Below the pieces are notes generated by a model. The model made no database searches and was not told the origin of the DNA. It saw only the letters and a program-made list of their open reading frames with translations. Shown one piece after another: positions 45,198 to 54,907 of a stretch of DNA of 61,330 nucleotides (positions within the stretch are counted from its first letter, which is position 1; every line of letters begins with the position of its first letter). Origin of the DNA: Caballeronia sordidicola (GTDB taxonomy: Bacteria > Pseudomonadota > Gammaproteobacteria > Burkholderiales > Burkholderiaceae); the NCBI RefSeq assembly GCF_001544455.2, contig NZ_FCOC02000031.1, positions 1 to 61,330 on the forward strand, in the 5' to 3' direction. A program made the translations under genes and the position numbers.

Positions 45198-46355
45198 ATG
45201 AAAATCGTTCACGTTACAGAGGCATTGGGAGGAGGCGTTTTATCAATGCTGACAGAGCTTTGCAACCGCGCGGTATCAACGGGGGCCGAGGTCACGGTGC
45301 TCTATTCCATACGAACTGAGACGCCGAAAAACTTCGCGGAACTGTTCCATCCCAAAGTCGACTTGGTGTATGTCCACATGTGCAGGGAGGTCCACGTCCG
45401 GAACGACTGCTTAAGCGTTTGGGGGCTAGTGAGGCAGCTTCGCCGGTGCGGGCCGGACGTCATTCACCTGCACTCCTCAAAAGCGGGTGTGCTGGGGCGA
45501 GCAGCTGCAAAGATTGCAACCCCGAATGCAAAGGTGTTCTATTCGCCACACGGTCTTTCTTTTCTTCGCCGCGACGTCTCCCGTAAAAAGCAACTCGCTT
45601 ATCTGACTTTCGAACGAATGGCGCATTTAATGGGGGGGACGGTCGTTGCTTGCTCACCAAGTGAGCTACATGAGATCGAGACGCAGCTTCGGGTGAAAGA
45701 CGCCAAACTGATCGAGAACGGCGTCGATATCAATAGTATCCCGCTTCGCGTGGTCCGCGATGACGAAAATGTGGTCATAGGAATGAATGGCCGCGCGTCG
45801 TTTCAGAAGCATCAAGAGCTCTTTTTCGCGCTTGCTATCGAGTTACACGATGTGACTGCCAAGTTTCTTTGGATCGGCGGAAACACAGACGAATTGTCCC
45901 TTCTTGAGCAAAGCTCGGCTATCACTTGTAGTGGTTGGCTCACACGCTCGCGCGCTTTGGAGTTGATGTCGGGACTGGACATTTATGTCCAGACGTCGCG
46001 CTGGGAAGGGATGCCCGTTGCGTTGATCGAAGCACAGGTCGCGGGCATCCCCGCTGTGGTGACCGACGTGGTCGGCAATCGTGACGTTGTGGTTCATGGC
46101 GTTACAGGATTTATCGCCTCGACCAAGGAAGAGATGGCAAGTTATCTGAAGCAGTTGCGCGATGACCGGCAGCTTAGAGAGCGAGTGGGCCATGCGGCGC
46201 GGGAACTCGCCCTAACCAAGTTTTCAATGGACACGATCTTTCGCAGATGGCTGAACACCTACGAGTCGGCAGTTGAAAAAGATACAAAGGAAGCGTTCGA
46301 GAATCGTGTAATCGACCCGTGCGACGTCCAGCCTAATGCGGACGAACCCGCGTAG
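45198..46355 (+). CDS. Glycosyltransferase family 4
   Basis: A 385-residue GT-B enzyme. The N-terminal acceptor domain has MKIVHVTEALGGGVLSMLTE and HLHSSKAGVLGRAAAK. The donor domain carries the family's acidic motif region WEGMPVALIEAQVAGIPAVVTDVVGN, in line with retaining GT4 enzymes. It adds a sugar to the growing exopolysaccharide repeat on the inner face of the membrane. GGGAGG precedes the ATG. Confidence 0.92.
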   Translation: MKIVHVTEALGGGVLSMLTELCNRAVSTGAEVTVLYSIRTETPKNFAELFHPKVDLVYVHMCREVHVRNDCLSVWGLVRQLRRCGPDVIHLHSSKAGVLGRAAAKIATPNAKVFYSPHGLSFLRRDVSRKKQLAYLTFERMAHLMGGTVVACSPSELHEIETQLRVKDAKLIENGVDINSIPLRVVRDDENVVIGMNGRASFQKHQELFFALAIELHDVTAKFLWIGGNTDELSLLEQSSAITCSGWLTRSRALELMSGLDIYVQTSRWEGMPVALIEAQVAGIPAVVTDVVGNRDVVVHGVTGFIASTKEEMASYLKQLRDDRQLRERVGHAARELALTKFSMDTIFRRWLNTYESAVEKDTKEAFENRVIDPCDVQPNADEPA

Positions 46356-46412
46356 TTATCACGCACACAATTGATTGATGCGGTTATCGCATCGGCGTTT
46401 CGAGGAGCAATA

Positions 46413-47354
46413 GTGTACAAACTCTTCCTATTACACCCCGGTCGGGCTAATTATCCCGAGCTTATGGCCTACGCAGATTACTATAGGGCGCGCGGCGTTG
46501 AGGTGGTAATCGGTACGTTAAGCGATTATAAAGCACTGGAGAATAAGGAAGCTTTCCTCGTGTGGGCAATCATGGGGTTTTATCCGCAACGGATTACCTC
46601 GGACTTTGTTATTCACGACTACCGGTCGCTGTCCGTCGGCAGCACGGCGCGGATCAAAGATATCGCAAAGCGTTATCTGAATGCCAAGCCAGATCTTCGC
46701 GTTTTTCAGAATACGCTTCAGCAAAACATCATGAGGTTCAACGACGACGTTCCATCGGTGATTCTTCCAATGGGGGTTCCAGAATGGATCTTTGATGTAC
46801 CGCCATTGCCGCCGAATGCCGAAAATATCGCGGATTTTTGCTATATCGGAGATATGAGCTTCGAGCGAGGCTTCAATTTTGTGATCGATGCATTTCTTGG
46901 TAATTTCCAAAATACTGAAGCCTCATTCCTCCTGGTTGGTAAGCCAGAACCTCGCCTTTATGATCGTTACGCTAGCAGGCCAGGCTTGGTCTTCGCTGGG
47001 CCCATGCCGCAACGCGACGCGCTCGCCCTTGTAGCCAAATCGTCGGTTGCGGTGTCGTATTTCCCATATCATCGTCCGCATTGTTACCAGACGCCCACTA
47101 AGTTGCTGGAATACGCCGCACTCGGAAAAAAGATATTATGCAATGATTCCCCTTCAAATGTTGCGTGCTGCGAAGACTTGCAGATCAATAGCATTATCAC
47201 CAGTTCTGACATATTTTCCGAAATTACCACGGCGACCATCAATTCCGCGAAATCGAATCAGCGTATTAACTTCACGCAGCTCACATGGGACAATATTATA
47301 AAGAATTCAAATATAGACAGTTACATTCTGGCAAAACTCAACATCTACGCATAG
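46413..47354 (+). CDS. Glycosyltransferase, first of a tandem paralogous pair
   Basis: A 313-residue protein. Start at the GTG at 46413: AGGAG lies seven bases upstream and the first residues, VYKLFLLHPGRANYPEL, align with the paralogue's MKIFILHTGKANYPEI. Shared segments are GFYPQRITSDFVIHDYRSLSVGS, VILPMGVPEWIF, a donor-domain stretch PGLVFAGPMPQRDALALV and YQTPTKLLEYAALGKKILCNDSPSN. The last part is a GT4-like sugar-nucleotide pocket. The acceptor-domain half is unlike common families. Confidence 0.82.
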   Translation: MYKLFLLHPGRANYPELMAYADYYRARGVEVVIGTLSDYKALENKEAFLVWAIMGFYPQRITSDFVIHDYRSLSVGSTARIKDIAKRYLNAKPDLRVFQNTLQQNIMRFNDDVPSVILPMGVPEWIFDVPPLPPNAENIADFCYIGDMSFERGFNFVIDAFLGNFQNTEASFLLVGKPEPRLYDRYASRPGLVFAGPMPQRDALALVAKSSVAVSYFPYHRPHCYQTPTKLLEYAALGKKILCNDSPSNVACCEDLQINSIITSSDIFSEITTATINSAKSNQRINFTQLTWDNIIKNSNIDSYILAKLNIYA

Positions 47355-47427
47355 CCAATTTAATTCATTTTTCAAAATATCGGATGATAACTATAAAAAC
47401 CAAGCACAGAGACAGGGGTTTAGAAAT

Positions 47428-48360
47428 ATGAAGATATTTATCTTGCACACAGGAAAAGCCAATTATCCGGAAATAAGCGCCTATATCGCGTACTTCCAGA
47501 ACAAGGGTTACAAAGTTTCTTCTGGGATGATTGCCGACTATGGAAAAATTGGCGATCCTGAAAATTATGTGCTCTGGTGCATTATGGGGTTTTATCCCAA
47601 AAAACTGGTGTCGCGTTACATCATTCATGATTATCGTTCCTTGTCCGTCGGAAGTTACATAACGCTGAAAGACGCTGCAAAAAGGGTGTTGCAGCCGCGT
47701 CCGCATCTGCGGATTTTCCAGAACAGTTCCATGCGTGAGCTGATGAACTTCAAAGACGGCGTAGAAACGATTCTGTTGCCAATGGGTGTACCAGACTGGA
47801 TTTTTTCAAGCCAAACGCCACGTAACCGGTCGCTACCTTCCGGGACATTCTGCTATATGGGTGAGATCACGCGGGAGAGGGGCGTTCATGAATTCCTTGC
47901 AGGGTTCGTTTCTGCCGGGCGATCGTCCGAGACGCTGGTGCTTGTCGGCGCTGTAGAAAAGGAAATTGCCAACGAATATCAAGGTGCACCTGGCCTGATA
48001 TTTACGGGAAGATTGTCGCAACGCGATGCGCTCGACGTCGTTAAGAACTGCACCTTTGCAATATCGACGATTCCATACACACGTCCATACAACGTTCAAA
48101 CGCCGACGAAGCTTCTTGAGTATGCTGCGCTCGGGAAAAGGATTATCTGTAACGACTCGCCGTCCAATCTGAATGCCGCTGCTGCGTTCGGCATACAGTG
48201 CAAAGTGACCGGCCCGGACATATTCGCCGGAATGGGACATCTGTCGGACAACGCGGTCCCGCTCAACGACCCTTCGACGCTGGAGCATCTACGTTGGAAC
48301 AACATAATTGCCGCCTCGGGTATAGATCGCTGCTTGGACGACGCGGTCCACATTCGCTGA
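47428..48360 (+). CDS. Glycosyltransferase, second of a tandem paralogous pair
   Basis: A 310-residue protein with the same layout as the preceding one: IIHDYRSLSVGSYITLKDAA, LLPMGVPDWIF, LIFTGRLSQRDALDVVK and VQTPTKLLEYAALGKRIICN. It arose by duplication and then diverged. Together with the GT4 gene, these two would build successive linkages in one repeat unit. It ends about 70 bases before a convergent polymerase gene. Confidence 0.84.
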   Translation: MKIFILHTGKANYPEISAYIAYFQNKGYKVSSGMIADYGKIGDPENYVLWCIMGFYPKKLVSRYIIHDYRSLSVGSYITLKDAAKRVLQPRPHLRIFQNSSMRELMNFKDGVETILLPMGVPDWIFSSQTPRNRSLPSGTFCYMGEITRERGVHEFLAGFVSAGRSSETLVLVGAVEKEIANEYQGAPGLIFTGRLSQRDALDVVKNCTFAISTIPYTRPYNVQTPTKLLEYAALGKRIICNDSPSNLNAAAAFGIQCKVTGPDIFAGMGHLSDNAVPLNDPSTLEHLRWNNIIAASGIDRCLDDAVHIR

Positions 48361-48429
48361 TGCCGTGAACTGCCGTTCATGTAGTACTGAGCGAATTTCC
48401 GAATGCGGTCGCCTGGTCTTCTATCCCGG

Positions 48430-49506
48430 CTAAGATGCATCGGACTCCTGCGCTGATCGCGACGAGAGCAATAGATACATTAAGAGCGGTGAAATGGGCG
48501 AAAGGTGGCGGAGGAACGAGCCGTAGTCAGGCTCGAAGATCGCCTGGGTTACAAGAAAGCTGAATGCAAAGCAAAAGCACAGCTTCTCGAAGCGGCGAGG
48601 TTCCCGGAGCGCTTTCCACGTACGGTAGCGCGAAAACATGGGAACAAGCGTGAAAAAAGTGCAGATTCCGCCAATAGTCTGAGTTGCCACGCCTGAGAGG
48701 ATCAGCGGCACGGGAAACAGGAACGTGCTCAAGATAAGCATGGCGTTAGTTACATCCGAGACCATATTACCTCCCGGAATGAATTGCACAATAAGCGAAG
48801 CGACCTCGGTTGGATCTCTCGTTTCGTTCACCATCTGCCGTGCAAAATCCAGCGCTTCGCCGTACTGGATGCGGAAGTCCACGGCCACGCATGCGAACAC
48901 GAGGACGGCAAGCGCAATGAGAAACGGAAGCCTGCGAAAAAATGGCGGCCCAAAGTAAAGCATCAAGGTTGGAACAAGCGTGATCGCCCAATAAGAACGA
49001 AAGAAGATCGCGATAACCGATGAACAGGTTATGAAGACCAGGATCAAGAACCGCGAATCTTTGCATAGGAGAAGGAGCAACACTGCTAGCGATATGACAA
49101 TTTCCTTGGAAAGCATCCCGATGTACACCGTTTGATCAAAAAGCCAAAAGCACGTGATCAGGAATTCCATACAGCTCAGGCTCTTCACTTCCGATCGCCA
49201 GATTGCGAATACGAATCCTAAGGTCGAGCCAAAAAATCCGACTACCGTGATCGCTAGCGTGCTCAACCCGAGTGAACGAAAAATCCACGCAAGATTGTCG
49301 AACGCGTCGCCGAACGCTTCAAAATGCACGTCGGCGATCATTCGTTCAAGAATGAACTGTTCATCCAATAAAAATCTGGCGGGAAGCGTTGATTCATGGC
49401 TAATGGCAACGAAGCATAGAAGGGATAACACCAGCAGCCAGATCGCTGCGGACACACCCGGACTCGCGCTTTCCCCGATCACGCCGGGCAATTTGACAAT
49501 ACGCAC
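48430..49506 (-). CDS. Wzy-like polysaccharide polymerase
   Basis: A 358-residue membrane protein with about ten hydrophobic segments and a large central loop (FRIQYGEALDFARQMVNETRD). It ends with DYGSFLRHLSPISPLLMYLLL, a pattern seen in O-antigen/EPS polymerases. The start at 49506 (GTG) has GGAGG eight bases upstream; an upstream TTG start lacks such a site. Neighbours are a Wzx-like flippase and a Wzc-type kinase, so polymerase is the natural reading, though Wzy proteins share little sequence. Confidence 0.65.
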   Translation of the reverse strand: MRIVKLPGVIGESASPGVSAAIWLLVLSLLCFVAISHESTLPARFLLDEQFILERMIADVHFEAFGDAFDNLAWIFRSLGLSTLAITVVGFFGSTLGFVFAIWRSEVKSLSCMEFLITCFWLFDQTVYIGMLSKEIVISLAVLLLLLCKDSRFLILVFITCSSVIAIFFRSYWAITLVPTLMLYFGPPFFRRLPFLIALAVLVFACVAVDFRIQYGEALDFARQMVNETRDPTEVASLIVQFIPGGNMVSDVTNAMLILSTFLFPVPLILSGVATQTIGGICTFFTLVPMFSRYRTWKALREPRRFEKLCFCFAFSFLVTQAIFEPDYGSFLRHLSPISPLLMYLLLSSRSAQESDAS

Positions 49507-49546
49507 GTTGATTCCCTCCAGTTGCCAGGAGCGCAAACCCAATGGC

Positions 49547-50779
49547 TTATACAGCAGACTCTAGCCTTGGGCTACCTTTGGCCACGTTGACGGAGTAATA
49601 AATGCCGATGCATGCCACCAACGTTCCGGATAAACTCAGAAGGAGAATGACCAGCATGAAATCCAATTTGAAGATGCTGGTAGCGCCAAAAATAAGGAAG
49701 ATGCTTACCGTACTCATTATCTGGATCAAAAGGTCGAATTTTTGCTGGTTGAAAACAATAAAGACCTGAGCCAGCGATCCGAACACGGCCATAGCCAGGA
49801 AGTATGGGCAGAAGACCAGATAAACGTGCATTGACGGCTGCCAAAGATCGCCCATCTTGAAATTGATAATGAGAGCGAGGCCAAGGTAGCCGGCGAAGAT
49901 AAGCAGCACGCTGAGCGGCATGAGAATCCGCGAGAAAGAAGTTGCTGGATTGCGAATGCTGCCCGTGCCGTTTCCATTTTCCACAAGATCGATCAGATCG
50001 CGGCGGAATACGGCACCGAGGCTTTGAGATAAAAGGGACGCCGGAAAATATCCGACGCGGTATGCCAAGGCGAACACGCCCGCATCGTGTGGTGCGAATG
50101 CAAGCGGCATAAGGATCGCGATCGAATAGATCACAACTGAATTGAGAGACGTGGTCGGTAGCGAAAATTTGGCGTAATCCAGTTGCAAACGCGAAAACTG
50201 AAGGCACCGCCGCGTCAACATTGCCCGGTTAGAAAATAAGTAGCTGAACAATGGAAGAGCGGCCGATGCAAAAAAGACCAAGCTGTACACAACAAAAATG
50301 TGCGCGCCGCTCCATGTGGTTTTTGCGACCGTCATGAGCACGACGAATACCAATGCAAACACGACATTCGGAAGCGCGCGCTGCACGGCGATACCGACAT
50401 ACCTACGTTCACTTGCCAGTGCTGAACCGAGTGCTGCCTGATAAAAGACACCGCAAGAAAGCAAAAGCACGGACATGTACTTTTCCTGTCCGCTGGCGAC
50501 ACCAAGGCCGGCCAAAAGCAGCGCTATCGCAGTCGCCACAATGCTTGAACTAACCAGCGCTTCAACGGCGATTTTCTTTTCCGCCGCCATGCAGGCGACC
50601 TCTAGCCGCAAGCCTAGCACCGATCCTGCGAAAAGCCCGATTGCGTTCAACTGACTGAAGTAGCCGAGTTCGCTCGGCCCGCAAAACTTTCCTATCAAGA
50701 TTACTGCGATGAAATTTGCGGTCTGGCTCAAGATGACGCCCGCGACGCTGACGACCGAATGCTTCACATTTACGATCAT
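49547..50779 (-). CDS. Wzx-type polysaccharide flippase
   Basis: A 410-residue membrane protein of the MOP/polysaccharide exporter superfamily with about 12 hydrophobic segments. FCGPSELGYFSQLNAIGLFAG and YFPASLLSQSLGAVFRRDLIDL are typical of Wzx. It would flip the lipid-linked repeat unit. The order Wzc-Wzx-Wzy on the minus strand makes an assembly operon. Confidence 0.86.
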   Translation of the reverse strand: MIVNVKHSVVSVAGVILSQTANFIAVILIGKFCGPSELGYFSQLNAIGLFAGSVLGLRLEVACMAAEKKIAVEALVSSSIVATAIALLLAGLGVASGQEKYMSVLLLSCGVFYQAALGSALASERRYVGIAVQRALPNVVFALVFVVLMTVAKTTWSGAHIFVVYSLVFFASAALPLFSYLFSNRAMLTRRCLQFSRLQLDYAKFSLPTTSLNSVVIYSIAILMPLAFAPHDAGVFALAYRVGYFPASLLSQSLGAVFRRDLIDLVENGNGTGSIRNPATSFSRILMPLSVLLIFAGYLGLALIINFKMGDLWQPSMHVYLVFCPYFLAMAVFGSLAQVFIVFNQQKFDLLIQIMSTVSIFLIFGATSIFKLDFMLVILLLSLSGTLVACIGIYYSVNVAKGSPRLESAV

Positions 50780-50868
50780 TGTCTAGTCAGGGTTCGGTAT
50801 GACAAGGCCAAGTCAGCCATACCGCATTCATCTTCCGCGGGATGGCGCTAATTATGAAAAACAAAAAA

Positions 50869-53124
50869 TCAACTACCCGATTTGGTTTCTGCCGCAACAG
50901 TCGAATACTGGAACTGATACGAAGAATATCGGTCGCGGCCCGCTGCGCTGAGGCTGTAGCGGTATGCGGCGGGATCGAACGCGTTGAAGATCACACCTTT
51001 CAGCTCTACGCTCGCTTGCCTGAGCCGCTTTACCGATTCGCGCAGTTCGCCCGCAGATGTCGTGCCAAAACGCGCGACGAGAAACACGCTGCCGCAGCGA
51101 TCCGCCAGCACCGCTGCATCGGAGACGGCAAGTACGGGCGGAGTATCGATGAGCACCATGTCGTAACTGCTGCCGATCGAATCCAACAGGAGTCCCATCT
51201 GATCGCTCATCAAAAGCTCCGCAGGGTTGGGCGGCGTCGTGCCGTTTGCGAGGAAGTCGAGCCCAGGCGCGACGTTACGCTGCAGCGCCTGATCCACCGT
51301 GGCACGTTGCATCAACACATCGGAAAGTCCCGGCTGGGCTTTTTTGCCGAAATATTGATTCAGGTGTCCCCTGCGCAGGTCGGAATCGACCAGCAGCACG
51401 CGCTTGCCGGCGCTTGTCATCACGACCGCGAGATTCGCGCACAGAAACGATTTGCCGATTTGTTCGCTCGGACCGGTGAGCAACACGCGATTGCTTCCTG
51501 CATCCAGCATTGCCAGCCGCAGCGCTATGCGCAACCCTCGCAGGCTTTCCACCGACGGGTCCTCCGGTGCATGCGTTGCAAGCAGGAACAGACCATCCTT
51601 GCGCGTCCGGGCTTCTTGCTCAAGGTTCGCTTGCATGCGCGAAACTGGCACGGTTGCATAAACGGTCAGCCCGGTTTGTTCTTCGATATCTTGAGGATCT
51701 CTAATGCCGCCACGAATGCTATGACGGACAAACGTCACCACCACCCCCAGCAGAAGCCCGAGCGCTGCCGAGGCGGCGATCAGCAGCGGTTTGTTCGGCT
51801 TGACAGGATCTTTCGCTACAACAGGGCGGTCAAGCAAACGCACAGTACCGACTTTGCCCGCTTTGACCAGTTTTAACTGTTGCATGTTATTTAGCATGCC
51901 GACATAAAGGTCATTGTTCACGCGGACGTCACGCGTTAGCCGTAGAGATTCCTGCTCCAGTTGAGGCAGGTCGGTCATTCGCTGCGACAAGGAAGCTGCT
52001 TTGTCGCTCAGAGCGGCAATTTGTTGATCGACGGCCCGAACTGCCGGATAGTCTCCGGTAAAATGCCCGGCGAGTTCCATGCGTTTTTGCTTGAGCGCAA
52101 TCAGATTTGCCTGCAAGTCGACACTTTCTTTCAGATAGGTTTTGCCTTCCTCACTCAGGTCGAACGTACCACGCTTGATTCGCAAAGCGTTATAGCTGCT
52201 CTCCGAACTCTCAAGGTCGCTCTTGAGTTGCGGAAGTAAATCACCAAGGAACGCCAAGGATTTCTCCGCCTCGGCGGCTTTTCGGGCGATGTTCGTTGCG
52301 ACGTATTCTTCGCCGATCTCGTTGAGGATTTTTGCCGTCAATTGCCGGTCCGCACCAGTCAATGACGCGCTGATAATGCCACTTTGCTTGCCCTTCTCTA
52401 AGATGAACAGCTTGTCTTGCAGAGTTTCCAGCGTCTTCAGCCGTGACTTGCGCACCAGAATGAACTCGGTTCCGGGGTTGGCGTTGAGTGCCTGCACGCG
52501 GATCGTGACTAATCCAACATCTTCGTTCGAGACGATCGTCTCGCCGACTCGCCCATAAATCGGCGCGTCGAGATTTTTCTGCCTGACCTTGTATCGACCA
52601 TTCCCAAGCGAGGTTAGCTTGAAGTCTTCGCCTTCGAGATCCTCGGGCACGTCAAAGACAGCGACGTTGATCGATTCATTGCCCCATGCATAGCCGCCAG
52701 CTCCTAGCAGGCCAGGTGTTGACAGGCCTTTATTCCAGCGCGCGAGAAAGCTTCCGATCAGCGGAAAGCGCTTAGGTTCCGCATTGATATAAAGCTTAAG
52801 ATTATCAACGGCTTTTCCAACCACCATGCGGGAACGCAGCACTTCGATCTGCGCAGTAGTTTCCGTTTTGACGTCGAAAAGACTTGATACGTCGCCAAGC
52901 AGACTTTTTGTGTTGGTAGGAACTTCCTGTTCAACTTGAATCAAAATGTCTGATTGATAAACAGGAGGCGAGAGAAAGCTGTACGCGGTTCCTAGAGCCA
53001 AGACAGTGCCGGCGATTGCGAGGACCAGCCAACGGTGCGCGGAGATCACGTCGAGATACTGGACCAGATCGATATTATTTTGGCGTTGGTTGGCAGCCTG
53101 CAACCTGGGAGAAAGCTCGTTCAT
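50869..53124 (-). CDS. Wzc-type polysaccharide co-polymerase/tyrosine autokinase
   Basis: A 751-residue inner-membrane BY-kinase. N-terminal Wzz domain (DVISAHRWLVLAIAGTVLAL, then the polysaccharide chain-length region), coiled-coil middle, a second membrane segment (LLIAASAALGLLLGVVVTFV) and a C-terminal kinase. The Walker A motif is LTGPSEQIGKSF; VLLVDSDLRRG and VLIDTPPVLAVSDA follow. A tyrosine-rich tail (RYSLSAAGRDRYSSYQFQY) matches Wzc autophosphorylation clusters. It controls chain length and export. Confidence 0.92.
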   Translation of the reverse strand: MNELSPRLQAANQRQNNIDLVQYLDVISAHRWLVLAIAGTVLALGTAYSFLSPPVYQSDILIQVEQEVPTNTKSLLGDVSSLFDVKTETTAQIEVLRSRMVVGKAVDNLKLYINAEPKRFPLIGSFLARWNKGLSTPGLLGAGGYAWGNESINVAVFDVPEDLEGEDFKLTSLGNGRYKVRQKNLDAPIYGRVGETIVSNEDVGLVTIRVQALNANPGTEFILVRKSRLKTLETLQDKLFILEKGKQSGIISASLTGADRQLTAKILNEIGEEYVATNIARKAAEAEKSLAFLGDLLPQLKSDLESSESSYNALRIKRGTFDLSEEGKTYLKESVDLQANLIALKQKRMELAGHFTGDYPAVRAVDQQIAALSDKAASLSQRMTDLPQLEQESLRLTRDVRVNNDLYVGMLNNMQQLKLVKAGKVGTVRLLDRPVVAKDPVKPNKPLLIAASAALGLLLGVVVTFVRHSIRGGIRDPQDIEEQTGLTVYATVPVSRMQANLEQEARTRKDGLFLLATHAPEDPSVESLRGLRIALRLAMLDAGSNRVLLTGPSEQIGKSFLCANLAVVMTSAGKRVLLVDSDLRRGHLNQYFGKKAQPGLSDVLMQRATVDQALQRNVAPGLDFLANGTTPPNPAELLMSDQMGLLLDSIGSSYDMVLIDTPPVLAVSDAAVLADRCGSVFLVARFGTTSAGELRESVKRLRQASVELKGVIFNAFDPAAYRYSLSAAGRDRYSSYQFQYSTVAAETKSGS

Positions 53125-53810
53125 AAGGCGCCCATCATTGATGAAGAGGTTTAGCCGATCGCTTGTATCAACCCGGCGAAGCGCTGACGCAAGCTAGGTT
53201 CCGGTGTTGCGGTTGTGTTGGCTTGATCCAATGCCCCGAACGCCGGGACGTTTCGATTCTGCTATCCAGCTCGTATCATTCACAAGAATTCGGCAACGCC
53301 GAGTGGACTTTCTTTTGTCTGAACGGAAGATGTGCGGCGACAAGACTACGTAATACTAATAATTCGGCTCATCCCTCGGCGCTCACTCCGTTTTGGTCTG
53401 GTTGCCGGGATACGGTGTGAAGAAGCACTTCAATGCCAATGTCTTTGAAGCTCGACCAATGCAATCTAGCCATGCAGGAAAGTCTTGCTTGCGGGTATGC
53501 CAAAGCAGGGCGCAAAAGCGTTCTTCCCATCTAGCACAATCACAGTCTGCGATGCAGTTTTAATCCCGTCCGTTCGCAAACGCACAGCGAAGGAGCTAAA
53601 TAAACCGTTCTTCCTGGTGGCAAGAAAGCGGTATAGGGTAAAAAGACTTACTTGATTTTCTTCAGACGTGATGCACCCGTACGGAACGGATTTGCTTGGA
53701 ACTTCGGCCGCGCCGGACTTGATGTGTGTGTAACCGTACGTTCATGGGTTATTGAGGACTGTATAACGATATGCAACGCATGCGCACGCACAGGACAATC
53801 TAGAGGCGAC
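53125..53810. other. Divergent intergenic region between kinase and deacetylase genes
   Basis: About 690 bases without a convincing gene. It must hold the promoters for the assembly operon (minus) and for the deacetylase-to-oxidase side (plus). A small stem CGGC-AAC-GCCG followed by a T-rich stretch lies near 53291-53315. I could not assign a promoter. Confidence 0.4.
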
Positions 53811-54746
53811 ATGAAACCGACGCCAATGACGCGAACGATCCTGACACAATCGGTTATTCTCGACGTCCTGAAGACGGTAACGCGTCTTATGCTGTGGCGA
53901 GATCGAGTCGCCGTGCTCTTGTATCACGATCCGAATCCCGCGACACTCGACGCCCATCTTCAATATCTGAAGCAGTACTGCGACTTCGTTCCGATGTCCG
54001 AGGTCAATACGCCCGGCAGAGGCCGCCCCCGCGCAGCACTTACGTTCGACGATGGTCATGTCGGGAATGCAGCGTTGCTGCCGGTGTTTATCAAGCACGG
54101 CATTCGTCCGACGATCTATATATGCAGCAGTATCGTGGCGCATGAACGCACGCACTGGTGGCTTACGCCGGGAGCACAACGCGCAGGGATCAAGCGCCTG
54201 ATAAAACTGGCAAATGCCGAACGGCTCGAAGAACTGGCGTCGTATGGATACCAGCAGCACGAACGCAGCATTGATACCCCGGTCAGCGGACTGAGCCGCG
54301 AACAAATCGAGGCGATGCTTCCTCACGTCGACTTCCAGTCTCACACGCGCTTTCATCCGACGCTCACGCGCCTGAATGTTGAAGAATGCACCGACGAACT
54401 GGTGTGCTCGAAGCAAGAGGTGGAGCAACTCACGGGCGCGTCTTGCGAACACTTTGCGTATCCGTACGGCCGATACACAGCCCGCGAAGTGGAAATACTC
54501 AAGGCGACGGGATACAAGACCGCGCGCACCACGGCGGTGGGCTGGAATGACGAGAGGACCGATCCGTATCGCCTCAGGGCGTTCGACATTGAGGACGACT
54601 CCTCCGTGCCGTGGTTTGCGGCGCAGATGACCGGCGTTCCGCTGGCGTGGCGAGTCTTGCCATTGGGAGCGATCAAGTCCGCACTCATGCGGATACCTGG
54701 AGTGACCAGAATCCGCAAACCCCAGACAAACGCCGAGAACAAGTAG
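53811..54746 (+). CDS. Polysaccharide deacetylase (NodB-like)
   Basis: A 311-residue NodB-homology enzyme. The metal/catalytic motif TFDDGHVGNAALLP, a second motif FQSHTRFHPTLTRL (the conserved histidines) and a later YPYGRYTAREVEIL are present, so it should be active on N-acetyl or O-acetyl groups of a glycan. There is no clear signal peptide. The start at 53811 is preceded by AGAGGCGAC; the frame is open further upstream but not convincingly coding. Confidence 0.87.
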   Translation: MKPTPMTRTILTQSVILDVLKTVTRLMLWRDRVAVLLYHDPNPATLDAHLQYLKQYCDFVPMSEVNTPGRGRPRAALTFDDGHVGNAALLPVFIKHGIRPTIYICSSIVAHERTHWWLTPGAQRAGIKRLIKLANAERLEELASYGYQQHERSIDTPVSGLSREQIEAMLPHVDFQSHTRFHPTLTRLNVEECTDELVCSKQEVEQLTGASCEHFAYPYGRYTAREVEILKATGYKTARTTAVGWNDERTDPYRLRAFDIEDDSSVPWFAAQMTGVPLAWRVLPLGAIKSALMRIPGVTRIRKPQTNAENK

Positions 54747-54907
54747 GTGACTTGATCGGCGCAGTGCTCTTCGTCAACGAACGCCGCAGCGTTTGGTCAA
54801 CTAGCGCGATTGATCGTCGCGCAAGCTGTTTCCGGCGACTCGTTCACACTCAGTATCCGTAATGTCGCCCGCCCATTCAGCGCGGCTTGAACCTGCGAGA
54901 ACATGCC

